From JAVBNU01 sp964617065 (GTDB lineage: Bacteria; Cyanobacteriota; Vampirovibrionia; Gastranaerophilales; Gastranaerophilaceae), in NCBI GenBank assembly GCA_964617065.1, contig CAZTVM010000032.1:1-17855 (forward strand): a DNA stretch of 17,855 bases, read 5' to 3'. Made by a program: the position numbers and the translations under genes. Of the stretch, positions 6,981-13,676 are shown in pieces; positions within the stretch are counted from its first letter, which is position 1; each line of letters opens with the position of its first letter. The notes below the pieces were generated by a model. It saw only the letters and a program-made list of their open reading frames with translations. It was not told where the DNA came from and made no database searches.

Positions 6981-7809
6981 TTTTTTAATGAGAAAACATG
7001 TAGAAAATGCCTTGCAAGAAGATATTGGTTACGGTGATATTTCTACTGATTACATACCTAATTACGACAAACTTATTACTGTATATTTAAATACACGTGT
7101 TGACGGTGTTCTATGTGGTACAGCAGTTTTCGAAACAGTTTTTGATGTTTTAAAGAAATGTGATGATGACGTTAAAATCGAGTTTTATTTTTCTGACGGT
7201 GATTTAATAAAAAAAGGCGACAAATTGGCTAAAATAACAGGCAAAGCAGGTATCATACTGACGGCTGAGCGTGTTTCATTAAATTATATTCAAAGAATGA
7301 GCGGTATTGCTACACACACTGCGAAATATGTCGCTGAAATTGCTGACTCGAAAGCACAAATTGTCGATACACGTAAAAATACTCCCGGCTTTAGAATTTT
7401 TGAAAAATATTCAGTAAAAACAGGTGGAGGCTCGCTTCACAGATTTAATCTTTCAGACTGTGTAATGCTAAAAGACAATCATATTGCGATAGCAGGCTCT
7501 ATTACAAATGCAGTTGCCGCTGTCAAAAAAGATTGCTCGCATGCGCATAAAATAGAAGTTGAATGCGATACATTTGAACAAGTGCAAGAGGCTCTGACTG
7601 TTGGTGCAGACATCATTATGTTAGACAACATGAACAACGAAACAATAAAAAAATGTATTGAAACCATTAAAGACGACGCTATTATAGAGGTTAGCGGTAA
7701 TGTGACTTTACAAAATATAAAATCTATCGCTAGCTTGGGCGTTGACATAATTTCATCGAGCGCAATAATCACAAAGGCTCCAACACTAGACTTAGGACTC
7801 GATTTTTAA
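6967..7809 (+). CDS. nadC: Nicotinate-nucleotide diphosphorylase (carboxylating), quinolinate phosphoribosyltransferase
   Basis: Converts quinolinate and PRPP to nicotinate mononucleotide with loss of CO2, following NadB and NadA in NAD synthesis. At 280 residues it is full length for the family. Active-site segments are EDIGYGD (18-24), ERVSLNYIQRMSG (101-113), DTRKNTPG (134-141, usually TRKTTPG), GGGSLHR (153-159), KDNH (169-172), and the C-terminal EVSGN and GVDIISSSA segments lining the phosphate site. Translation probably starts at TTG 6967, overlapping nadB by 14 bases, because an AGAGG site sits just before it; the ATG at 6988 would give a protein seven residues shorter. Its stop abuts the stop of the convergent rsmG with no base between. 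Confidence 0.97.
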   Translation: MRLHNFLMRKHVENALQEDIGYGDISTDYIPNYDKLITVYLNTRVDGVLCGTAVFETVFDVLKKCDDDVKIEFYFSDGDLIKKGDKLAKITGKAGIILTAERVSLNYIQRMSGIATHTAKYVAEIADSKAQIVDTRKNTPGFRIFEKYSVKTGGGSLHRFNLSDCVMLKDNHIAIAGSITNAVAAVKKDCSHAHKIEVECDTFEQVQEALTVGADIIMLDNMNNETIKKCIETIKDDAIIEVSGNVTLQNIKSIASLGVDIISSSAIITKAPTLDLGLDF

Positions 7810-8505
7810 TTACAAAGGCTTTTTCTTTATTAATCCGTTGTTCCTCGGGTATTGCATTGGAGTACGCTTTTCTTTTTTTATGATTAAAAGATTTCGCTCA
7901 TAAGCCTGTGTGAGAGGCAACTCATAATCTATTTTTTCAATAATTTTTGCACCTAAAATTTTTAGTGCATTTTGAGCTGATAAAATTTCATTTTCTGCAA
8001 GTTTAGACTTGTAAGCGACAAAATAACCACCTACTTTCAAAAACGGCATTGCATACTCTAAAATCACGTTTAAACTTGCAAGTGCACGACTTGTCACTAT
8101 ATCGAAACTGCTAAAATGCTGTTTTTCCATATTTTCTATTCGTTCAGAAATTGCTGTTAAATTTTCTAAATTATATTTTTCTTTAATTTGATTTATAAAT
8201 GTAATTTTTTTTGAAATAGAGTCAACTGCTAAAATTTCGAGATTTTTATTGCAAAAAGCTAAAGGTAACGATGGAAATCCACCGCCAGTACCTATATCAA
8301 GCAATTTCAATTCTTTGCCTTGTAATTTGTATTTGTCTAAAAATAAATCCAACGATAAACTGTCATAAATGTGTTTTTCATACAAAAGATTTATCTCATT
8401 TTTACTGACCAGATTCGTATGTTCATTGTAAGCTAAAAAATCTTGTTCAAAATTTTTCAGTAGTTCAATATTTTCTTTTGCAATTATAATTTTATTTTTT
8501 AACAT
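7810..8505 (-). CDS. rsmG: 16S rRNA (guanine-N7) methyltransferase RsmG
   Basis: Methylates N7 of a conserved guanine in the 530 loop of 16S rRNA (G527 in E. coli numbering) using S-adenosylmethionine. The SAM-binding motif DIGTGGGFP is at residues 70-78 of the 231-residue form, followed by SRALASL, a PFLKVGG segment, and the family's C-terminal stretch with R-LLIIKK, TP-QYPR and KKPL. The NLVS motif near residue 31 fits the N-terminal part of the family. I prefer ATG 8505, which overlaps the upstream gene by 14 bases. A GTG at 8550 would add 15 residues and extend the overlap to 59 bases. Neither has a clear ribosome binding site, so translation is likely coupled to the ATPase gene. The gene is also known as gidB. 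Confidence 0.95.
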   Translation of the reverse strand: MLKNKIIIAKENIELLKNFEQDFLAYNEHTNLVSKNEINLLYEKHIYDSLSLDLFLDKYKLQGKELKLLDIGTGGGFPSLPLAFCNKNLEILAVDSISKKITFINQIKEKYNLENLTAISERIENMEKQHFSSFDIVTSRALASLNVILEYAMPFLKVGGYFVAYKSKLAENEILSAQNALKILGAKIIEKIDYELPLTQAYERNLLIIKKEKRTPMQYPRNNGLIKKKPL

Positions 8506-11008
8506 GATTTTTAATATTTTCCAAAATTTCTTTAAATTTTTCTTTGCCACAGCGAACTTTTATATCATGAATTCTATCAGAAATACGAGAAATGTTTTCT
8601 TTTGAACCGCTTTTATTTGTGTACTTTTGAGCGTAAAGATAAGATTTTAGAGCTAATTCATTTTTGTTTAAATTATAGTAAAAATCCCCTAACTCAAGAT
8701 GCGATGAGGCTATACAAAAATCATCTTTTAGCTGTTTGGCGAGAAAAAGCGCTTTCATCATCATTGTTTGCGCAGTAGTTTTATTGTTAGATTTGTACAA
8801 GTCTCCCAATTTTGTATATATAAAATACTGCCCCTCTAAGTTGTTTAACCTCTCATCAATCGCAAGCGCACAATGATAAAATTCAATAGCATCATCAATT
8901 TTATCATTTTCTGCATATATAGTTGCTAAGTTCGCATACGAAGACGAAACGTATTGGTTGTCTACGATTTTCACTGAAAGATTAAGACAAGCCTGATAAT
9001 TGCGTATTGCACTCGATATGTCGTTGTCATAGTCAAATGCAAGAGCCAGTTTGAAATATGCTTCGGCTTGCAAAACAAAATCCTCAGTTTTTAAAGAGCA
9101 CGCTAAAGCCTCATCATACAAGCATTTAGAAAGCTCATAATTTGAAGAATAATCAGCAATTTCGGCTAAATCAATTTTAATTCTACAAATAAGGGACTCA
9201 GGTTTTTCGACTGGAATTTGCAATATTTCATCGTATACTTTTTTTGCAATTTCAAATTTATATAAATCTTTATTAATTTGAGCTATATTGAGTAGCATAT
9301 ACATTGATTTGTTCAATTCATTTTTATTTTGATAAAATTCACAAACTTTTTCAAACAATTCAATAGCGTATTCAAAATTGTTACTTTTTTGCTGATTAAC
9401 AGCGAGCTTCGTCATAGCCAAATATTTTTTCTCATCATTTTTTTCTTTATCTACGATTTTTTTTAAATATTCAGCAGCTTCTAAAAATTCATAATTGCGT
9501 TCTTTTTGTTCTGCAAGTTCAATCAATTTATCAGTCGTCAGGTCATTAAGCTCCACTTGCTCAACTTTTAAATTATCTGATAATTCTGAGAAATAGTCTG
9601 ATAAATCTACAGAATTCTCCTCTAAATCAGTCGTTACTGAGATTGCTTCATCTTTTTCAGATAACAATGCTATTTCGTCAGGAGTTAACTGCACATTATC
9701 TGTGTCTAACTCTATAGGCTTATTTTCGTCCAAAATTTGCTCTGTATTGCTATGATTAATATCGACTTTTATTTCGTCCAGCGGCGTAATATCGGGATTA
9801 ACATAGTCTTTGTAAGTTATATTTTGCTTAAATCCTAACATTTTTTTTGTCGGTAAACTTTTTAATAAATTTTCAACAAATGAATTATGATAAGTTATTT
9901 CATCTCTCAATGTTGCTCTCGAAAGTGGCACATCTCTTTCAGAAGGCTTTAAAGGAAGTTGCGTTGTATAATAATCTCTCAGTTTTTTATGCAACTTAAT
10001 TTTTATGTACTCATCCATTTGTCTTTTTATTTCAGACTTAAAATAGTCTTTTATATAGAACTCGTCTGCCGTTTTGTATAATACATGAATTTTTTTTAAG
10101 TATTTTAGCTCATCATTTTTCAATAAACAAAGTTTGCTAATCATTTTCTCATTACAAGATGTGTTTAATAAAGTTAAAGACCAAATCAATTCATTATAAG
10201 TTTGAGGGATTAGAGTCAATAATTTACTAAACAAAAATTCTTCGTAATTTAATTTTTTTCGTTCAAAATCTCTTATCAAATCGACATAAGAAATGCTAAA
10301 AATATTCGTCAGTTCAAGGCTAATCGTATAATACAAATAGTGCCCCTTTGTCATATTATAAAAATCTTCAAAAACTTTTCCATTTGTATCTAAATTCAGG
10401 CTTTTCATATTTTGTTGAATTTCATTTTTAGAAAGTGGAGAGATTTTGCTTAGTTCTAATTCCTCATCATTAAAGTCAGCACCATCGAAAAAACGTGTCG
10501 AAATAATTATTTTTATTTTTGAATTTTTTGAAGTTTCATTGATAAAATTTATAATTTCATCTTTATTATCATTTTCAAAAATATTTTCAAACGAGTCAAA
10601 TACAATCGTAATCGGAATATTTATTGATTTTAAATATGCACAAATTTTTTCTCGAAAAATTTTTGTATGAATTTTAACCTGTTTTAGTGCCATTTTTACT
10701 TCAGCATTTTTATATTGAGAATATAATTGAAGCAAAATATCATCAAGAGAAGTTTTCAAAAAGCAATCTGCATGCAAACAAAGAGTATCTGCCTCAAAAA
10801 GTTTTTGTAAATAATTCAATAAAACAGTTTTTCCACACCCCATGAAACCTTGCAACACAAAGATGTTTTTAGAACTTCTGATAAACTCAAAAAAAGCAAT
10901 GATATTTCTTTCACAATGTTCTAAAAGTAAATAATCCTCATTTTTAGGATTTAATAGAGAAACATTGTAATTAGTCGTCAAATTTGATTTCAAAAAGTTT
11001 TCGAACAT
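8492..11008 (-). CDS. AAA/STAND-type ATPase with C-terminal tetratricopeptide repeats
   Basis: An 838-residue protein with no recognised specific function. The N-terminal third is a P-loop ATPase: Walker A GFMGCGKT at residues 54-61, Walker B ITIVFDSFE at 133-141 (D138 and E141), and an IIISTRFF stretch after it that resembles the sensor region of STAND/AAA proteins. Residues about 240-350 are helical and may be the lid and a helical connector. About 400-495 is acidic and low in complexity. From about 500 to the end, helix pairs with AxxxY and A-Y patterns read as a run of tetratricopeptide repeats, including EAAEYLKKI, AIELFEKV and AIRNYQACLNL. There are no membrane segments or DNA-binding motif. 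It may regulate or scaffold other proteins in an ATP-dependent way. Its end overlaps rsmG. The ATG lies only 5 bases after a candidate -10, suggesting a leaderless message. Confidence 0.88.
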   Translation of the reverse strand: MFENFLKSNLTTNYNVSLLNPKNEDYLLLEHCERNIIAFFEFIRSSKNIFVLQGFMGCGKTVLLNYLQKLFEADTLCLHADCFLKTSLDDILLQLYSQYKNAEVKMALKQVKIHTKIFREKICAYLKSINIPITIVFDSFENIFENDNKDEIINFINETSKNSKIKIIISTRFFDGADFNDEELELSKISPLSKNEIQQNMKSLNLDTNGKVFEDFYNMTKGHYLYYTISLELTNIFSISYVDLIRDFERKKLNYEEFLFSKLLTLIPQTYNELIWSLTLLNTSCNEKMISKLCLLKNDELKYLKKIHVLYKTADEFYIKDYFKSEIKRQMDEYIKIKLHKKLRDYYTTQLPLKPSERDVPLSRATLRDEITYHNSFVENLLKSLPTKKMLGFKQNITYKDYVNPDITPLDEIKVDINHSNTEQILDENKPIELDTDNVQLTPDEIALLSEKDEAISVTTDLEENSVDLSDYFSELSDNLKVEQVELNDLTTDKLIELAEQKERNYEFLEAAEYLKKIVDKEKNDEKKYLAMTKLAVNQQKSNNFEYAIELFEKVCEFYQNKNELNKSMYMLLNIAQINKDLYKFEIAKKVYDEILQIPVEKPESLICRIKIDLAEIADYSSNYELSKCLYDEALACSLKTEDFVLQAEAYFKLALAFDYDNDISSAIRNYQACLNLSVKIVDNQYVSSSYANLATIYAENDKIDDAIEFYHCALAIDERLNNLEGQYFIYTKLGDLYKSNNKTTAQTMMMKALFLAKQLKDDFCIASSHLELGDFYYNLNKNELALKSYLYAQKYTNKSGSKENISRISDRIHDIKVRCGKEKFKEILENIKNHVKK

Positions 11009-11013
11009 AATCC

Positions 11014-11043
11014 ATTCTACAATGTCTTTGCTCTGAAAATCAA
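11014..11043 (-). promoter_or_regulatory. Candidate promoter of the ATPase-TPR gene, possibly leaderless
   Basis: TTGATT (plus-strand 11038-11043) and TAGAAT (11014-11019) lie 18 bases apart on the minus strand. Transcription starting about 7 bases after the -10 would begin at or next to the ATG at 11008. There is no Shine-Dalgarno sequence before that ATG, which fits a leaderless mRNA. Confidence 0.45.
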
Positions 11044-11138
11044 GCGCATTTTCTAACTATACAGCTAATAATTATATATTTACACCTCTATCAATGAGCT
11101 CGAACAAAATGAGTTACATTTTTAACAAATGAATTGTA

Positions 11139-11167
11139 TTAATTTTTTGTTCATGATAGCCTAAAAT
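11139..11167 (+). promoter_or_regulatory. Candidate promoter of the rpsF operon
   Basis: TAAAAT at 11162-11167 matches the -10 consensus at five of six positions. A poor -35 (TTAATT, 11139-11144) lies 17 bases upstream. The region is very AT-rich, so the exact promoter is uncertain. The remaining intergenic bases (11044-11138) show no hairpin or conserved leader that I can recognise. Confidence 0.3.
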
Positions 11168-11183
11168 AAAGAAAAGCAAGAAA

Positions 11184-11189
11184 AAGGAG
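11184..11189 (+). promoter_or_regulatory. Ribosome binding site that fixes the rpsF TTG start
   Basis: A perfect AAGGAG lies 6 bases before TTG 11196. The resulting N-terminus KEYELMTVIKP aligns with that of ribosomal protein S6, so the TTG start is well supported. Confidence 0.85.
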
Positions 11190-11195
11190 AAAACC

Positions 11196-11492
11196 TTGAA
11201 AGAATATGAATTGATGACCGTTATAAAACCCAATATGGATACAGACGAAGTTTCCAAAGTTATCGCTAAATTAGAAGAACAAATTAACACACTTAACGGT
11301 AAAGTTTTGAATACTGATAAAATAGGAAGAAAAAAATTATCTTATGATATACAAAAGTTCAGAGATGGTTTTTTCGTAGTTCACCGCTTTGAATTAAATG
11401 AAGACAAAGTCGTAGAATTAAGAAGACTGCTAAAATTGAATGACGCACTTTTAAGAAATATGCTGCTAACCGCCGATAAAGTAACAGCATAA
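11196..11492 (+). CDS. rpsF: 30S ribosomal protein bS6
   Basis: A 98-residue ribosomal protein that binds the central domain of 16S rRNA together with S18, encoded two genes downstream. The N-terminal YELMTVIKP strand, the central GRKKLSYDIQKFRDGFFVVHRF segment and the RRLLKLNDALLRNML helix are typical of S6. Length is normal, and there is no long acidic C-terminal tail. Translation begins at TTG behind a strong AAGGAG. It opens the conserved rpsF-ssb-rpsR order, and its stop overlaps the binding site of ssb. In relatives of this operon rplI often follows rpsR; here it does not. Confidence 0.97.
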   Translation: MKEYELMTVIKPNMDTDEVSKVIAKLEEQINTLNGKVLNTDKIGRKKLSYDIQKFRDGFFVVHRFELNEDKVVELRRLLKLNDALLRNMLLTADKVTA

Positions 11493-11502
11493 GGAGAAAA
11501 AA

Positions 11503-11901
11503 ATGACAATGGCAAGAGCAACGGTTTCAGGCATTGTATTCCGAGCGCCTGAAAAACGTTTCACTAGTAATAATATACCAATTACATCTTTCGCTATTAA
11601 TATTTCAGATAAAGACGAAATGTTATTAAGAGTCACAGTAAAAGGCAATGCCGCCGACACCGCAGCAAATAATATAGACAAAGGGGACAATGTCGTAGTC
11701 GAAGGTCGTCTTCAAATAGTTACCGCTAAACAAGACAACGGAACTGAACGTAAAATTATGGAAATAGACGCATCTTCATTTGAAAAAATCACAGCTGGCA
11801 CTGCTTCTGCCACAGCAAAAACGAACAACGATAAAATCGTAGAATTTGCGACTGAAGAATTTACCGATGAATTAATCGGAGAAGATGAAATACCATTTTA
11901 A
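11503..11901 (+). CDS. ssb: Single-stranded DNA-binding protein
   Basis: Coats single-stranded DNA in replication, recombination and repair and recruits partners through its C-terminal tip. The 132-residue protein has an N-terminal OB fold (about residues 1-100: RATVSGIVFRAPEKRF, then TVKGNAADTAAN, then VVEGRLQI), a short flexible linker rich in A, T and N, and the diagnostic acidic tail ending DEIPF. It is smaller than E. coli SSB because the linker is short. The ATG has AAGGAG at 11491-11496 overlapping the rpsF stop. A second ATG two codons on is also possible. Placement between rpsF and rpsR is a widely conserved arrangement. Confidence 0.96.
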   Translation: MTMARATVSGIVFRAPEKRFTSNNIPITSFAINISDKDEMLLRVTVKGNAADTAANNIDKGDNVVVEGRLQIVTAKQDNGTERKIMEIDASSFEKITAGTASATAKTNNDKIVEFATEEFTDELIGEDEIPF

Positions 11902-11940
11902 ATTAAAGTAAAATAAATAAAAAAATAAAAGGACAAAAAC

Positions 11941-12174
11941 ATGGCAAGAGAACAAATTGACAAGAAAAAAAGAAAAAATTGCAGTTTCTGCGCAGATAAA
12001 ATTGAATTAATTGACTACAAAGACACTCAAAAATTAAGACGATTTTTATCAGAATCAGGTAAAATATTACCTAGACGAATTACCGGCACATGTGCTGCTC
12101 ACCAAAAAGATTTAGCCAGAGCTGTAAGACGTGCTCGTGAGGCCTCTTTGCTATCTTACATTTATGAAAACTAA
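11941..12174 (+). CDS. rpsR: 30S ribosomal protein bS18
   Basis: A 77-residue ribosomal protein that forms a heterodimer with S6 on 16S rRNA. Characteristic segments are DYKDTQKLRRFLSESGKILPRRITGT, AAHQKDLARAVRRAR, and a final basic helix. It retains a Cys pair (C16 and C19 in NCSFC), another Cys in TGTC and a nearby His, so it resembles the possible zinc-binding form of S18. AAGGAC sits a few bases before the ATG. A 39-base gap from ssb contains no visible hairpin. The next gene starts 19 bases downstream, so the transcript likely continues. Confidence 0.97.
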   Translation: MAREQIDKKKRKNCSFCADKIELIDYKDTQKLRRFLSESGKILPRRITGTCAAHQKDLARAVRRAREASLLSYIYEN

Positions 12175-12193
12175 TCTAATTCAAAAATATTAA

Positions 12194-13219
12194 ATGTTAA
12201 ATTTTAACGATAAATTAATAGAAACTTATGAAAATAAGATAAGTATTAATCCTGCCGATGAAGCAAGCTATGTTGAATTGGGCAGGATTTATTTGCTTGA
12301 AGAACTTTATGATGAAGCTTTAGCAGTCTATGAAAAACTCTTGATAGTGAATAGCAACAATTTTCAAGCTATTTTGAATGCAGCTAGTATTTATTTTTAT
12401 AAAGCAGATTACGATATAGCCTTAAAGCTTTATAAAAAAGCGTTGGATATAGAACCCAAAAACTACATTACTTACTTTAATATAGCAAATGTTTATGCAG
12501 AAATGTTCGATTTTGATAAAGCCTTGATAAATTACACAATGGCATACACATTACAGCCTAAATCAGTTGATATAATCAATGCAATTGGCTTGTTATTTCA
12601 GGACAAAAAAGACTATAAAGCAGCAAAAAAATATTACGAAAGAGCATTGGCAATAGAAAAATCTGTTGAAAACTACATGAATGTGGGTCGTACAGCTATA
12701 ATGCTGGATTATCCAAGAGAAGCTATAAAATATTTTGAGCAAGCGCAAATGATTGCACCCAGAAATTATGAAATTATACTTTGTATTGCAAATTCTTATA
12801 CTATTATGAAAAAATATGATTTGGCTAATGAATATTATAATAAAGTTTATGAACTTGAGCCCAATAATCCCAAAATTTATATTTGTCACGCAGAGTCTTT
12901 AATTGAAGAAGATAAAATTGAACAAGCTATTGATTTATTTAAAAAAGCTAAAATTGTATCGCCGGAAGATGTTGCAGCTTATTTTTCTTTGGGAAAATTA
13001 TATTTAAGTCAAAATAAAATACATGATGCAGCTGAACAATTTGCGAGTATAATAAAATTAGAACCTGAAAATGCTTTAGCATACGCTTTTTTAGCAAAGA
13101 CTTATTCACTTAAATTTGATATGAAATCATCATTCGCAATGATTGAAAAAGCCATTGAATTAGCGCCTGATGACGAGAATGTAAAAAAGATATATGCTGA
13201 AATTTTTAAAAAGTATTAG
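12194..13219 (+). CDS. Protein made almost entirely of tetratricopeptide repeats
   Basis: A 341-residue protein with about nine consecutive 34-residue TPR units beginning near residue 21. Each has the W/Y-G/A-A-P pattern, for example YVELGRIYLLEELYDEALAV, YFNIANVYAEMFDFDKALIN and AYFSLGKLYLSQNKIHDAAE, and each unit closes on a conserved Pro. There is no enzymatic domain, signal peptide or membrane segment, so it is probably a cytoplasmic adaptor or assembly scaffold. The ATG has no convincing ribosome binding site, so translation may depend on readthrough from rpsR 19 bases upstream. It occupies the position where rplI is common in related operons. Its partner is unknown, and the domain assignment is secure while the role is not. 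Confidence 0.92.
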   Translation: MLNFNDKLIETYENKISINPADEASYVELGRIYLLEELYDEALAVYEKLLIVNSNNFQAILNAASIYFYKADYDIALKLYKKALDIEPKNYITYFNIANVYAEMFDFDKALINYTMAYTLQPKSVDIINAIGLLFQDKKDYKAAKKYYERALAIEKSVENYMNVGRTAIMLDYPREAIKYFEQAQMIAPRNYEIILCIANSYTIMKKYDLANEYYNKVYELEPNNPKIYICHAESLIEEDKIEQAIDLFKKAKIVSPEDVAAYFSLGKLYLSQNKIHDAAEQFASIIKLEPENALAYAFLAKTYSLKFDMKSSFAMIEKAIELAPDDENVKKIYAEIFKKY

Positions 13220-13248
13220 AATAGTAAAAGAGATAATGGAGAAAAGAC

Positions 13249-13674
13249 GTGAAAAATAATTATGAACCACTACCAATTGAAAAAATAATTTCAATTTTGT
13301 CATACTGTACTTGTGGAATAGTCGGATTTTTTTGGATAGTTTTTGGTGCAATTAAAAATTTAAGCTTGCGACCGTTTTTAAAATTTCACATTTATCAATC
13401 AATATTTTTATCCGTTTTAGTTAGTGTTGGTCTGTATTTGTTAGACATAGTATTTAAAATTTTGTCGTTGATACCTTTTATAAAGACTATTGTTGGAATG
13501 GCAACCTTTGTTTTGATTGTGCCACTAGTACCGTTTTTTGGTAAATATTTTTCACTTTTGAATATTTTAGTTTTGCTTCTTGTCATATACTTATGCATCG
13601 GTGTTTTGAGAAATAAATTTTCATATATTCCTTGGGTAAGTGACGTAATCAGAGCAAACGTTGAAAGGAGTTAA
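13249..13674 (+). CDS. Tic20-like/DUF4870-type integral membrane protein
   Basis: A 141-residue membrane protein with about four hydrophobic segments (residues roughly 12-33, 48-70, 78-97, 101-120) and no signal peptide. The pattern of a polar RPFLKFHIYQSI before the second segment and a C-terminal IPWVSDVI resembles cyanobacterial Tic20-like proteins (…SHFLRFNTMQAI… and IPTISEAV…). I infer membership of that group, whose members have no settled role in bacteria; the chloroplast member is part of a protein import channel. The start is GTG with GGAG at 13238-13241 and 7 bases of spacing. The end carries the ribosome binding site of metY, so the two are likely co-translated. I am sure it is a membrane protein and less sure of the family. 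Confidence 0.75.
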   Translation: MKNNYEPLPIEKIISILSYCTCGIVGFFWIVFGAIKNLSLRPFLKFHIYQSIFLSVLVSVGLYLLDIVFKILSLIPFIKTIVGMATFVLIVPLVPFFGKYFSLLNILVLLLVIYLCIGVLRNKFSYIPWVSDVIRANVERS

Positions 13675-13676
13675 AA

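Noticed and set aside
7800..7835. Intrinsic terminator after nadC
   Set aside because: Only a tiny AAAG/CTTT pairing precedes the T-rich stretch, too short for a stable stem.
8506..8550. GTG start of rsmG at 8550
   Set aside because: It would overlap the upstream gene by 59 bases and has no binding site. It cannot be excluded completely.
8492..11008. ATPase-TPR protein as a phage defence gene
   Set aside because: STAND-like architecture alone does not show defence. It sits among housekeeping genes with no effector domain, nuclease or mobile element nearby.
11009..11195. S6:S18-binding leader structure upstream of rpsF
   Set aside because: No hairpin with the expected CCG motif is visible; the region contains no CCG at all.
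13395..13598. Opposite-strand frame inside the Tic20-like gene
   Set aside because: Shadow frame with no binding site or family-like content.
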